Of a stretch of DNA of 64,000 nt, positions 1 to 12,480 are shown piece after piece. Each line of letters opens with the position of its first letter. Position 1 is the stretch's first letter. The DNA is from Lonicera japonica (lineage: Eukaryota; Streptophyta; Magnoliopsida; Dipsacales; Caprifoliaceae). Location of the stretch: the NCBI GenBank assembly GCA_021464415.1, contig CM038470.1, positions 30,375,774 to 30,439,773 on the forward strand, written 5' to 3'. A program made the position numbers and the translations under genes. Below the pieces are notes generated by a model. That model made no database searches, was not told the DNA's origin, and saw only the letters and a program-made list of their open reading frames with translations.

Positions 1-365
1 CTAGCAACCCCCTATTTTGACTTGCACAAACATACAAAAATAGACATATATTTTCTCCAACACATATATATACACATATGATATCAAAAATATTGTAATA
101 TTTACATATCTATTCTGAAAGCGACCTGAGTATATGTTCTTAAATGAATGGCCACTGAAACAGTGTTCCAGCTAAGCCTACCCCTGCCGCATCACGTACC
201 AGTCTAGGCAACGTACCCCCTACTCATACCTGTATCAAGTACCAAAGTGTCCTGCGAATTAGATAACATTGCATCTGACCTAATCAATTATCTCTTTTCC
301 AACTTTTCATAAAAATTAATAGTGTTTTCAATCATTTTCCAACCATTTTATTAAACACACCCCTA

Positions 366-614
366 GGGTCCGTTTGATAAAAAAGTTTGAAAATGACTGA
401 AAGCACCACAAAATTATGAGAAGTTGAAAAAAGACGAGTGATTGGGTAATACGATTCACCATCTTTTCTATTTTTTCATGGATATATTCTTACCCATAGC
501 CCAAAAAAAATTATTCCATGGTAAAACCAAAAATGTAATAGAACATCTCACCAAACCACTCATAAATTTAGTAGTACTTTGAAACATTTTCTAACTTCTG
601 TATCGAACACCGCT
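366..614. mobile_element. Short MITE in PLGG1 intron, ~250 bp
   Basis: The left end GGGTCCGTTTGATA followed by AAAAAGTTTGAAAATG is matched in inverted orientation by the right end (TATCGAACACCGCT, preceded by a copy of the AAAATGTTTCAAAGT and CTCATAA words). Matching inner words extend about 70 bases into each end. There is no coding capacity. Target duplication is unclear. Immediately to the left (about 325-362) lies a third, oppositely oriented end of the same kind ending TTAAACACACCCCTA. Confidence 0.6.
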
Positions 615-917
615 TTAATTTTGTTAATTTCCAATTTCCAAAGAAAAAAAAAAGAAAAATGTATGTTACAACTTGTTTAGCCTTAATTTTCCCTTTCCCA
701 TACAGTCCAGAAAATCACCTCCCTCAAGGTTTTTGTTGCCCCCCCAAAATTTTCTGTTCGAAACAATCCCAAGTAATTTAATTCTTCTCCATGTATACCA
801 ATCAACCACACCCTGAAATATGCAATAATTTCCATGGAAATAGTTTTCTTTTCAAATCCATCACACCATATGTACCAGGTTTCTTCTAGTTTGATGGTGT
901 CATTCTTTGGACTTCAG

Positions 918-3695
918 GCTGCCATCTGATGTGAAGAAGGTTTTCCATCCGATTATTTGCTGCGCACTATCCGCAGATCTAGCAGCATTTGCTTTTGGGT
1001 ATCTTTCGAAATGTGGAATTAATCCAGTTCTAGGTACACATTTAACCTATTTCTCATTCCAACTAGTAATGTAATAAAGGTACTTTTAAAAAAAATTCTT
1101 GATGAAGATTAATAAGTCGTTGAACTTGAAGAAGCTTTGGAAAATGGAATAAAATCTGTACATTAACCACACTATATATATGAATTCCTTCCTACTAGTG
1201 CGGCACTCGTGGTTTAGGGTCTGTTCCGAGGGTGGTATTTGTTACAAGAAAAACCTTTTTTTCCTTCTTAACTTATGCAAGGCCCCATATTTTAAATGTT
1301 GTATTAGGATATAGGTTTCAGAAGTGTGTTGTACATAGGAAACGGGAACCCTTCTTAATTTTTTGTAAAGGGCCCTATATATCTTGAGGCCGGACTGTCA
1401 GTCTGTCAGGGTTATTGGTTATCTATTGTTTTATGTTTCACATGTTGATATCATGGTGTCTTCTTAACTATTACAGGATATTACCTTACAAAGGTCTCAT
1501 CTAATCCTGGAGCTGGTGACATTCTAATGGGATTTTTGGGATCTGTTATTCTCTCATTTGCCTTTTCAATGTTTAAACAAAGAAAGGTACTTTGATAATT
1601 CTTTCCATGTTTAAGGTATATTGACAACTTATATCTGAAAACCTGGAGGGGTCCGCTATTACTCTAGCGTTCTAAAAGGTGGACACTATTTGCCTCACCT
1701 AGCTAAAGGGCGACTAGGCGGGTAGTAATTTTCTTGAAACCTTTTTGTTTGTTCTTGAGTTATGGGAAATATTTGGATGCAGAATTTCCTGCGCCTTGGT
1801 AGAAAGTAAAGTTTCATATTCTTTTAGTATATGTTTGAATTTGAAAAAAGATAATACTGAGTGGCTTGTTGGAAAATGTAGTTCATAAGTAAAAGGGCTT
1901 TCCATATTTCAAGGTTAGAAAATTTTTGGCAAGTGGGAATATAGTGTGTCTAGAAATTATAGAAGAATTTAACGTAGTCTCTTGGATATGTTTGCGCCTA
2001 GAATATTCCTGTAGTTGTATAAACAGGTCATCATGTAGTCAAGGAATCTAAAAAGGAAGGAAGGAGAGAAAAATTATCTTGTATGTTTCTCCTGAAAAAT
2101 TATAGTTTCTCCAAAACTTGCTTCCACTGTGCCCTGCTCACATTCTCCAATTACGATATGGCTGGATTTTTCATATACATATATGTTTGTTTTCATTTAC
2201 ATATATATGTTTTATTTTAGAAATGTTCTATCTGAAGTGATATCTGCTCCTGAATATCTTGTTCAGCTAGTCAAGAGGCATGCGGCTGAGATTTTCACAT
2301 CGGTTATTATCTCATCGATATTTTCATTGTATTCGACTGCACTTATTGGGCGTCTTGTTGGTTTAGAACCGAATTTGACAGTATCAATTCTACCTAGATG
2401 CATAACTGTGGCACTAGCTCTCAGCATTGTTTCATTGTTCGAAGGTGAGTTCACTTATCCAACTCTTAGGATAATTTGCTGTTAATTTTTGTAGCCTAGA
2501 GATAAATTCACTAATCCTCTCTTTACGATTATTATATTTCTTTCTTGAAATTAATGCGCATAATATAATTTGCAGGTGCAAATTCATCACTGACCGCTGC
2601 TGTTGTTGTATTGACTGGTTTGGTTGGAGCAAATTTTGTACAAGCCATGCTTGATAAACTTAAGTTCGACGATCCTATTGCTCGAGGAATTGCAACTGCA
2701 TCTAGGTACCCATAGCCTTACCAAAACGAAAAATAATTGACTATCCACAATTTCAGTTGTGATATGCACACAAAAGGACACTCAATTACTGGATTGGTAT
2801 ACAATTAAATGATTTCAACTAGTTTCAGGTAGGTCCCAATTCTTGACAATCAATGTGTACCATTTGTGCATCTAACATTACTTTGAAGGTCTTCTAGACT
2901 TTGTCCTACCATTCCCAGTGCGAACCAGATCTACTCTTGTTTTCATGATCATCGGAACCCTATCCCCAACACCCCCTGCCGCCCCAATAAGAGGGGCGGT
3001 ATCTCAAAGAATTACAGAAAAATAGGGAGCAAGAAGTATGGTTATGTAAATAAATTACTCATTGCTCCATAGTTTTATGTAGTTTCGAGATACCCATCCA
3101 CATGCGGCAAAATTGAATGTATAATTTCAAACCAAGATCTAACACTTGGTCTAACATTTCGGTTTCTCATTAGATATCCAACTTGCTAATTGTTTATTGT
3201 ATTCAATCACAAAAATAGAAAAATAAAGTCAAAAAACACTAACTAATAAGGGCCGTAGCTTGGAAGCCAAATGCACCTGGTTATCAATCAGTCAGTCCTT
3301 GTCCAAGTTGCACTCAAAAACTAGGGTTCTTGAAAAAGAGCTGCAGCCTAAGAGTCACTCTTTGGCCTGTCGCATTTCTTGTTTTTGAAAAATTCTCATT
3401 TCACTGCAAGTACTAGGGAAGTACAAATATCCTAGGAGATTACAATGAATATACGGAAAACAAAGATACCCAACATTGAAAAATATGTTTATCGGGCAAA
3501 TTGAGATTTTAAACTCGAAAACATTCTTTGGTGATGAATTGCAGTGCTCATGGACTGGGAACAGCAGCATTATCAGCAAAGGAACCAGAGGCTCTCCCAT
3601 TTTGTGCCATTGCTTACGCTCTTACCGGTATATTTGGTTCTCTCTTCTGCTCAATTCCAGCTGTTAGACAAAGCCTGCTCGCCGTAATTGGCTGA
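918..3695 (+). CDS. PLGG1: Plastidal glycolate/glycerate translocator, C-terminal (LrgB) half, 5' part outside window
   Basis: Five GT-AG exons join in one frame to a stop: 918-1033, 1477-1586, 2267-2444, 2576-2705 and 3545-3695. All phases check, giving about 228 codons. Landmarks are LPSDVKKVFHPIICCALSAD, NPGAGDILMGFLGSVILSF, KRHAAEIFTSV, GLEPNLTVSILPRCITVALA, ASSAHGLGTAALSAKEPEAL and a C-terminal AVRQSLLAVIG. These are hallmarks of the plant LrgA/LrgB fusion that exports photorespiratory glycolate and imports glycerate across the chloroplast inner envelope. The LrgB half is strongly hydrophobic with several membrane segments. The transit peptide and LrgA half are not recognised in 1-917, so they must lie upstream of the window. 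The first exon boundary (acceptor at 916-917) rests on family alignment from memory. The reading frame is intact, so I treat it as a functional gene cut by the window edge. Confidence 0.9.
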
Positions 3696-5260
3696 ACAAA
3701 GGATCATCACCGCCTGGTCCGTCCATATATTTCTCTCTCATGATTTGTACGTTTCCCCCTATTTTTCCTTCAATTTTCTGCTTTATTTTTCAAGTGAATT
3801 GCTTCAGTTATAGTGCATGGTGGAATGAACACATAAAAAGTTACAAATTTAAGTCAATTCTTCAGAAATTAAATAAGAAAATATGTAAAATGCTAGAAAT
3901 TGCATGATCTACAATTACTATATAATATTTGCGAGCATGAAGCACAATTATATCGTCATTGACAAATGACAAATTAATAATGCATCGAGTTAGAATGAAC
4001 AGCTCCAACTTTATAAGTAAAATTAAGAAGACAAAAGCTCAAAACAAGCAATCACCCATACATCTATATGCACAACTTACACTAATTCTCCTGAATTTTG
4101 ATTGTGCGTTAGGGGAAAAGATCGAAGAAAATGCTCGTCAAGTCAAAACGCAGTTAGAAGTCATGAAAACCCAGAGATTTTCTCCAATTAGTTGGGTTGA
4201 GTATTTTATATTCTAATATCATGTAGATTCATTGAGCTGGATTTGTGGTGAATTCCATTGTAGCAAGGGCGGTGAAAAATGCTTAATCAAAAACTTTGTA
4301 ATTATTGAACTCTGAGCCAATGAAAGATGGAAACTATTTCCTTTGCACCTAAGGTGGTGTTTGGCAGAAGTGCAGAACAAAGCTTGTACTACTACATCCA
4401 CATTTATTTAAGCAGGCCCTGAAGGGAACTGTCCGCGTGCCCACCAAGCCTTTAGTGACATTTTTCCACATCAATGCATTAGAGAATTGTCGCAAAAAGT
4501 GTGGTCTCCATGCAGACGGTTCTCTTTAGGGATGCATTGAATATTATTGGGAGATGCTATTGTCATAGTTAGAATGACTTGATACTAATCACATTTGTAT
4601 TCTTAATTTTTAGCTCTTTGTACATTTGCAAAAAAAAATTAATAAAAGATCTGAATCTTTTCATCAATTTGTTTTGTCTGGCCTTTTCTTTTTGTGAGGA
4701 GAGTGGGATAATATATATCAAAATATAAGCAACTTATATTGAAACAGAAAATAAGGAAACAACAAAAGAGAGAAAAAGGCTATAGTGTTAAAATAAGAAT
4801 TACAATTGGAAGAATAACAAATTCTCAAGCTTCAAACATTTGAAAGTTGAAGATCTTGAGTATTGAAAGTATGATTATTCACTCAGGGCACTCAAGTTCA
4901 AGTAAATTTATTGAAAATATTTAGTAGCTCATTGAATAAGAACACGTTTTTGTACGGGCACGACTCTAGTACTACCTTCTTCCTCCCAAATTGCTTGCTG
5001 TTACTAAGTGGTGGAGTCAGGATTATATATTACCCCAGGCAGGCTAATGAAAATTAAAAATTCATAAAAGCTAATTCTTCTATTTAATAATATGATAGTA
5101 TAGAATTTCTATACGTACCTTGTGCAATTTTTGATAAGGTCAATGGTCCGAGCTGAGTGGGGAAGGAGGCACAAGATTTGAAACACAAGCAAGTATTAAC
5201 CACAGCACAATTTTATTTTATTTTTTTTGGAAAATAAGCAATCAAAATGCTTTCAATTAA
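3696..5260. other. PLGG1 3' flank; no gene recognised
   Basis: Presumed 3' UTR followed by AT-rich DNA. Candidate poly(A) signals are weak; an AATAAA lies near 4641. A stretch near 5012-5060 (GGTGGAGTCAGGATTATATA) resembles the terminal sequence of plant hAT elements and may mark one edge of the transposase remnant that follows. No open frame here has recognisable homology. Confidence 0.4.
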
Positions 5261-5269
5261 CTACGGATT

Positions 5270-5812
5270 CACTGGCATGAAGGAGTGGCAATGCAAATTC
5301 AAGAGCCTCCTCCATCCAAGACACATAATCGTCGATACAACAAGCAAATTTAGCAAAAGCGTACTACAAATAAGTCTCTCATAGTTGGAATGTCTACCTC
5401 ATGTTTAGCACAAAATGAAGAGAAACACCAAATAAAGACTCCCACCCATTATCTCTCATTATTTGCTGATTCTTTGAGACTGTAACATAAGCCATAGTAT
5501 TGACAATATACTAATCTTTCCTCTGTAATGCTTGTGACAAATCATAAGTGATTGCCAAAATTGATTTCATCATGTCTAATATAAAAACAAACTGAAAGCT
5601 TTTGGAGGAGAAGCTGCAGATCATTTGCTTGACCTCTTTGGCTATTACATTTACCACCATCTTCGATAACTTCAAGCACATCAACCACCAAGGAGAAGAA
5701 GTTAATCAAACTACAAAGTGTACCATAATGCGAACCCCAACATGCATCCCCTCCTCGTTTTAATGTCGTTTATCGATTCAAACCTCTTCCGTTTCTCTAT
5801 CACAGCTATAAA
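5270..5812 (-). pseudogene. Degenerate C-terminal remnant of the hAT transposase
   Basis: Read on the - strand just past the stop of the zinc-finger frame, broken frames still show transposase words: a GSHYGTL-like stretch, a VVDVLEVIEDGG-like stretch, the SQALQRK word near 5520 and MRDNGW near 5450. In intact family members these lie several hundred residues beyond the zinc finger. The piece is therefore the tail of the same element after a large internal deletion, with added frameshifts and stops. Confidence 0.6.
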
Positions 5813-6934
5813 TCACTTCAATGATTTCTTCAAATTGTTTCTCTCAAAGAAGGTCTCTATATGTTGCTTATGATTCATTAGATCATCACAAGCTCTCAAA
5901 CATTGGTTATGACTACTATTATGACCTCCAACATGCTCATTCAGCTTCTCTTTCTTTTTCCAATTTTGAAACCCCACACTAACAAATGACTCACCACCAG
6001 CCCTTTTGTTCGCTTGCTTAGGTTTAAACAAATAACAACACAAACAAAATGCGGAATCTTCTTTTATGCTATACTCCAACCACTTCTCATGTTCATCAAA
6101 CCACTTGGGATTAAATCGACGTTTACCATTAGCAAATAGTGTTTGAGGAAAGTCGTGGTTTTTGGGTTGACAAGGTCCCCTTTGAAGGTATGCTTGTCGG
6201 ACTTTCTCTATTTGCTTAGAGTCGTACTCATAAATGTTTCTCCTCAAAGCAGGATCAGATTCTAGCCCATCTACATTGACCTCTTTCTCTCCACTAGACC
6301 TCACGTTTAACGATGATTGGACTTCGGGTTGAGAAGATCTAGCTTGTACATTATTAGACTTATGACTTGTTAGATCATCACAAGCTCTCAAACATTGGTT
6401 ATGACTACTGTTAGGACCTCCCACATGCTTATTCAGCTTCTCTTTCTTCTTCCAATTTCGAAACCCCACACTAACAAATGACTCACCACCAGCACTTTTA
6501 TTCGCTTGCTTAGGTTTAAACAAATAACAACACAAACAAAAAGCGGCATCTTCTTTTATGCTATACTCCAACCACTTCTCATGTTCATCAAACCACTTGG
6601 GATTAAATCGACGTTTATCATTAACAAATAGTGTTCGAGGAAAGTCGTGGTTTTTGGGTTGACAAGGTCCCCTTTGAAGGTATGCTAGTCGAACTTTCTC
6701 AATTTGCTTAGAGTCGTACTCACAAATGTTTCTCCTCAAAGCAGGATCAGATTCTAGCCCATCTACATTGACCTCTTCCTCTCCACTAGACCTCACATTT
6801 AACGATGAATGGGCGTCGAATTGAGAAGATATAGCTTGTACATTATTAGACCCCGCATTTCGAGAAGGTTGCACTTCGGGTTGAGAACTAGTTTGTTCAT
6901 CAACTCTCTTTCTCTTTATCAAAAATTTATCCAT
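5813..6934 (-). pseudogene. hAT-family transposase-like protein (ZMYM1/TTF-type zinc finger), N-terminal part with duplicated module
   Basis: The frame begins at the ATG at 6934 (MDKFLIKRKR) and runs 373 residues. It encodes the TTF-type zinc-finger region seen at the start of plant zinc finger MYM-type protein 1-like (hAT) transposases: GPCQPKNHDFPRTLF, FNPKWFDEHEKWLEYS, FCLCCYLFKPKQ and FVSVGFRNWKKKEKL. This module occurs twice in tandem (about 164 residues each; nucleotides 6850-6359 and 6358-5867). The second copy continues into HIETFFERNNLKK, the family's natural continuation, and then stops. A GC-rich leader on the same strand (about 7250-7158) ends in a good donor, CCAAG/GTGAGTGC. A candidate acceptor lies just before the ATG, as in related elements. 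The central and dimerisation domains are missing or broken, so transposase activity is unlikely. Confidence 0.75.
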
Positions 6935-7611
6935 TACCACTGTTTCAAAATCGAATACAAAAATTAATTCTAATTCCTCAAACTAATTAGGGCTAGTTAT
7001 AACTTGGGGCTTAGGGCTAAATTTATCAAAATTATTACTGCAGCTATCATAGATTAAATTCACATCAAAGAAAAGAGATCAAAACCACAAGCACATTAAA
7101 TACTAAACATTATAAACAAGTTAACCAAAAAAAAATAACAAAGGCCCGCACTCACCTTGGAGCAGGCGAGCAAGGGCCGAGATGTGGAGATGGGGCGGAG
7201 CAGTGGCAGAGACGGCGGAGGTAGAGGGGGTTTTGAAAGAAACCTAGAAAAGAAGAAGTGATGAACGTTGCTCACTGCTTTTGTTAAAATATTAAGTGAT
7301 GCACGGGGTAATTAAATAGAGCTTGGCCTTTATTTTAGGGCGGTAAAGCTATTGTCAGCCCTCAAAGTTTTGTGTAACACTTTTTTTATTGATTCGGTAT
7401 AACAGGTTAAATATATTTTCATTTACTTAATATAATAAAATCAGATTATTGTTAAAAACAAAAAAAAATATGCTGATTCAATCTTATTATACTGAGTAAT
7501 GTGCAAATACTTGGCTCTCTTGTACCGAATTAATGTCACATAATATGTTCTATTTTACCAAGTCAATATAAGAGTGTTATAAAAAGATTTAAGATGTAGT
7601 AATACCCTTAG

Positions 7612-7932
7612 GCCTCATTTGGTTCACGGAAATGAAATCAATTCCCTTATCTTTTTCATGGATGTGGGAAACTAAATTTCTTATCAAAATTCCTTTATTT
7701 TGTTTGGTGAAGCATGAAAAGTATTTAGGTAAGAGTATTATTGTCCAAATTTTTTGTAATAAATGCTTGAAAATCACATGGGAAAATCAATCATATGTGT
7801 TTTGAGATGAATGTTTTTATCCCCTACTTTCCCCTCTCTCAGGAAAGTGTTTCCAGAATTTGTGCTTACCAAACAAAGGAAAAGAACGATTTTTCTTTCC
7901 CGAGTACTAAAATCCGTGAACCAAACAATGCC
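7612..7932. mobile_element. Tourist-like MITE (321 bp)
   Basis: The left end GGCCTCATTTGGTTCACGGA and the reverse complement of the right end GGCATTGTTTGGTTCACGGA match at 16 of 20 positions. TTA lies on both sides (7609-7611 and 7933-7935), as expected for PIF/Harbinger-type insertion. The element is non-coding. Its right-hand TTA is also the left-hand TTA of the next MITE. Confidence 0.8.
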
Positions 7933-7935
7933 TTA

Positions 7936-8475
7936 GGGTACGTTTGATTACAAGTATGTAATTTGAATCGAAAGAAAATAAGTTCTAGGCAATTGAATTG
8001 CCTAGAATTGAGTTGCATGTAAAATGTCAATTAAATGTGTTTGATTGCTTTAATTTTCTACCCGAAAAATATTAATTGTATTATGACATTTTTAATATAG
8101 AAAAAATTACTGGTATTTTTTTTTTACATAATTCTATAGTCATGATGGATCTTATTTAATTGAGCTTGATTAGCATATTTTAAATATTAAATTTTTATTA
8201 AATTTTGAATTTTTTATTTTAAGTTATGACATTTTTAATGTAGAAAGTGGGTAAAACTTTGTCTCGAAAAATGTGCCAATTCTAAAAAATAAAAACAACC
8301 CCCCTCCAAAAAAAAATTGTTTTCAAACTTTACATAGAAAAGTACATGAATAGTGACAAAAGATGAAATTTGTCTGCCTGAAAAATTTTACCAATCGAAC
8401 ATCACAAAAGTGACAACTTTGATAAAAAAAAAAAGCCCTATTTTTCATAGAAAATAAGGGTAATAAAACACACCC
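7936..8475. mobile_element. Tourist-like MITE, family copy A (540 bp)
   Basis: The left end is GGGTACGTTTGATTACAAG; the right end (AAAACACACCC) is a shorter inverted match. It is flanked by TTA at 7933-7935 and 8476-8478. The interior closely matches the element at 45271-45790, including GAAAATAAGTTCTAGGCAAT, TAATTCTATAGTCATGATGG and TTTGTCTCGAAAAATGTG. It has no coding capacity. Confidence 0.8.
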
Positions 8476-8478
8476 TTA

Positions 8479-9224
8479 TTTTATTTTTACAAACTAAACC
8501 TCATACCTTTAAAATCTTCATATAGGTTCTTGAAGTATTAAAATTTACACACAGGACTCTAAAAATTATAATATGTATATATATATTAGAATACCTACAC
8601 ATGCGATTTATGTATTATTAATTTAAATTAAAATATAACACAAAGATATTAAGTAGTCTAGTAGTTAAATAGTAATTTATTTGTGCTAATATATTGTATT
8701 TTCTCACTTTCCGTCCAAAAAGCAAAAAAATAAAAAATATATATCATTACATTCATCAACTTATATTCTAACAATCCTAGTAAATTAATTGTTTTAATAA
8801 TTATTTTCCAACTTGTTATCAATTAAGTCTTATAGTTAGAAAAATGTAGCTTTCTTCATTATATTTTTTTTTATTTTTCTTTTCCAGATGTTTTTGTCTT
8901 TATTATTTATTTATTGTTGCAGTGGATCAACCTAACCATTTAGTTGTTTCAATTGAAAGTTTGATATTATATTTTGGACTTATGAATCTTTTATAAATAC
9001 AATGACATTATATATTAAAACTATTTATTTATTTTAATTTCTAAGTTTTTATTCGATGTCATTGCATCCACGTTAAATAATTATTAAAAATTGATAGTCA
9101 TAAATTATATTTGTTTCCTTTTGATTGCTTTTTAGTATGTAATTCGTTTCTAACAATTAAAATTTTAAATGATTATTTTAATTAAATTTAAATTACATTT
9201 TTTTATAAAAATTTGTGAAAATTG
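8479..9224. other. AT-rich spacer
   Basis: Very AT-rich sequence with homopolymer runs. I see no gene, RNA or element ends here. Confidence 0.5.
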
Positions 9225-12095
9225 TAGGTTGAAAAATACCCTAGAAGGGAGGTGAATAGGATTTTTAAAACTAAATCGGATTTTAAAAATCGTTTTTAAA
9301 ATTAATTAAAGTCTATATCAAGTAATCAAACAAAACACTTAATTAATATCAATATCAAAGTAAATATTGAACCGATAGAAGTCAAAGACTTTTTGTCCAC
9401 ACGGTTCGGCTTGTTAGCCCCTACTTCTGCACTCAGTTAGTTCCTCGAGAATTTTCACTAATACCGATCTTCTTCCGGGTGAAGATCAAATCTTTACAAG
9501 TGATTTCACTTCTATAAATGTTGCTTACTCACAATACTCACCACAAGAACTACCTTTTGTTATTTTAAGAGATAAACGTCTCTTAATATTTGAAGAAAAT
9601 GATTTGGTGACTAACACCAATGTACAATAGCTCTCAAGTGTATAAAGATTACAATTTAAGCTCACACTAAAAGATATCAAATTTGATCAACAATTTATAG
9701 CTTAAAATAATGATGATTGATCAAAAGTAATGTTCTGAAATCTTTGAATATTGAATGTAGATGAAGAGAATAGTGTAGGAATTATTCAAGAGTGTTTAAA
9801 TATGTCTTAGATAGTGTATATATAGTCTAGGACAACATATAGCCGTTTGGAGGGAGTTGGTAGAAGTTTGGTGCCAAAAATGATAAAAAAAATATAAATC
9901 TAACGGCTAGTTTTTGGACCATCAGTCGACTTAATGGCCATCAGTCGACTGAGCATTGTTCATCAGTCGACTGATGAGTACTGACTGGCAGGCCAAAAAT
10001 GCAATTTTTACACTTTTGCAAATAAGTTCTAAAATTAATTTTAATGGTCGGGGAAGGTAAAATAAAGGTTCCTAAGACACCTATTTTCGTTAGAGCTCCA
10101 AATAAGATCATTTAGAATTTAATATGAATTAAATCAAGAATCGGTTTTTGCCAAAAGGGTGTTTTAAAAAGATCTTGAAGAAACTTTGTTTTGATCAATC
10201 TACTTGTGTAAAAACAAAGTTTATGAGCTATATTTAGAATCAAACATGAATCTTTACATACAAAACATAAGCACTCACTCAAATATAAAATAACGAGTCT
10301 TCAAGGGCTTTGTTAGTATCTTCGTTTCTTTTTTTCCTTGGGTCATTGATATTCATAGAAATGCCATTGATAGTGCATTGATCAAATAGTTGTGTAAGGT
10401 GTGAGACATTGATAGTGCAAATCTTCGTAAGTAAATAATCTTGGTTCCGACTTTTCGGTTTAGTCCACGTGTGATCAATTTATTGTGGCTATAACTTAAA
10501 ACATCAACTTAGTTAAATTATACATGATTAACGTTATTGTTGTTGACCTAAGGTCTTAATATTATTTTGATAATAACAATAAATTAATCATGTGTAATTT
10601 AACATATTTCTTGATATAAGTATACAGTTCATTTACTTGAAAAATTCAAGAAAAACATGATAAGGATCAATCTTTCACTATTCAATCATTGGACAAGACA
10701 AGGAAAATCAAATCTCTCAATACAAATCATGAAGTACAAAGGATCAAAAGACTATATGAAAAGTTTCAAGAAAAAAGTTTTAAATGAAGATCAATCCGAA
10801 GAAACAAATCAAAGCATTCGAAGACTCGTTAATTCAGTAATTGAGTGAGTGCTTAAGATTTATGTAAAGTTACTTTATTGATCAAATCCCTATATCTCAA
10901 ATGTATTCATGCATATTTTAAAGATTAATTCAAATAAGCTTGAAATTGAATTTATTTAAAACATCATTTTATAAAGACCGAGTTTCAAAATAAATTCATA
11001 TTAATTTTAAATGATCATATTTTAAGCTCTAATAAAAATTGGTATCTTAGCAACATATCTTTGAGGTTCACAAATCATTAGAATTGTATTTGAAACTAAA
11101 TTGTTAAATTGCAAAAATGTTTTTATTTTACATTTAAAATTCGCTCAATTTTCGTACAATTTTGATCTAACGGTAAGATGAAGGCCTTCCCGGACTCCGA
11201 TCATTTTAAAATTTTTACAGTCATTAGACAACATCTCGTAACACTTTTGACTAAAATTTGAGCATGATCCAACAGCCAAATTCGGATAAATTATCAAAAC
11301 AAATTTGAATTTTTTGTCAAAATTAGCTGTTGAAAAATTTGAAAATGTATACCTTTGACCCAAAACCTTTCTTAATCACCCCCAACGGCCATATGAGTTT
11401 TCAAGCTATATATATGAGGTCCTAGACATGTTTTAACACACTTGAATCATTCTACAAACTCATTTTACATATATACAAAGTTATTCAAGTATTCAATTCA
11501 TTTCATTGATCATATTTTTCATTTTTGAGCTATATACTTTGATCAATCTTGATAACTCTAGTGTGAGCTTTATTTGTAATCTTCAAATACACTTGAGAGT
11601 TATTGTATTGGTGTGTATCACCACAAATAATTGATTATTCATTTTAAAAGAGAGTTTGTCTCTTTGTAGAGTAAGAGAGCATATCTTGTGAAAAGTGTAG
11701 TGGGTATAATTACATTGTGAGTGTTGTGTGCATAGAAACATTTGTATTGATGTTTGATCTTCACCCGAAGAAGATTGAATAGTGAAAGTTCTCGGGGAAC
11801 TAACCGAGCGCAGACATATAGTTGAAGAAACCGCACCATGAGGACAAAAAGTCTTGAGCTTCAAATTGGTTTAATTTTTCTAAACTCAAGCTCTCTTTTT
11901 ATTGCTATATTATTGCTTGTATTTTGAGATTGCTTATTTGCTTGTCTTGAGATTGATTACTTAAAATTTATTATTTCCTTGATATTGTTGCTTAGCTAAG
12001 TTGCTTTACTTAAATATTTTAAAAAAATATTTTAATTCCGCATTTAGTTTTTAAAGCCTTATTCACCCCCCTCTAGGGTTGTTTTTCGACCAACA
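9225..12095. mobile_element. ~2.9-kb element with long terminal inverted repeats
   Basis: The left end reads AGGTTGAAAAATACCCTAGA and the right end, reverse-complemented, reads TTGGTCGAAAAACAACCCTA. The inverted similarity then continues for roughly 450-500 bases: GACTTTTTGTCC, GTTAGTTCC(T/C)CGAGAA, AATCTTCTTC(G)GGTGAAGATCAAA, CACCAATACAATA-type and CTCTCAAGTGTAT words all appear in both arms. The interior holds AT-rich DNA, three copies of CATCAGTCGACT and one copy of a ~165-bp repeat, but no recognisable protein. Long diverged inverted ends and no coding capacity suggest a non-autonomous MULE-like or fold-back element. I cannot define a target duplication because the flanks are palindromic (AATTGT/CAATTG). 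Confidence 0.65.
9920..9972. repeat. Three CATCAGTCGACT motifs
   Basis: The 12-base word CATCAGTCGACT occurs at 9920, 9939 and 9961, with a SalI-like palindrome GTCGAC at each centre. The third copy continues into CTGATGAG, which makes a larger dyad. Confidence 0.85.
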
Positions 12096-12480
12096 ATTGT
12101 TATTATCAAAACAAGATTAGTAACTTTAAGGTCAACATAAATGATTTATTCATGGGTGTTATTAACTCGCATTATTTTTTGCTAAGTTAGTTATCCCATG
12201 CTAGCATAAGAGATGGATCAAATTGTAATTAAGGTGATGTTTCATGAACAATATCTATTTAGTGCACACTTAAGGTTATGTAATATAATTGTTTCAGAAG
12301 ACATGTGTGTAGACACCTCATTTTGCGACTCTTCCAGACAAGACGCAACTCTCTTTTCAATAAAACAAAATTAGACTTGGCAATACAGAATTTCAAGAGA
12401 TGCATGCCCGAACAAAATTGGATTTGGCTAATGCAAGGTTGAAGATCATCATGGGCCAATACAAATGAGCCTCACACTAA

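Noticed and set aside
2129..2266. Open frame extending upstream of the PLGG1 LVKRHAAEIF exon
   Set aside because: It runs through intron sequence; family alignment places the acceptor at 2265-2266, and the phase from the previous exon fits exactly there.
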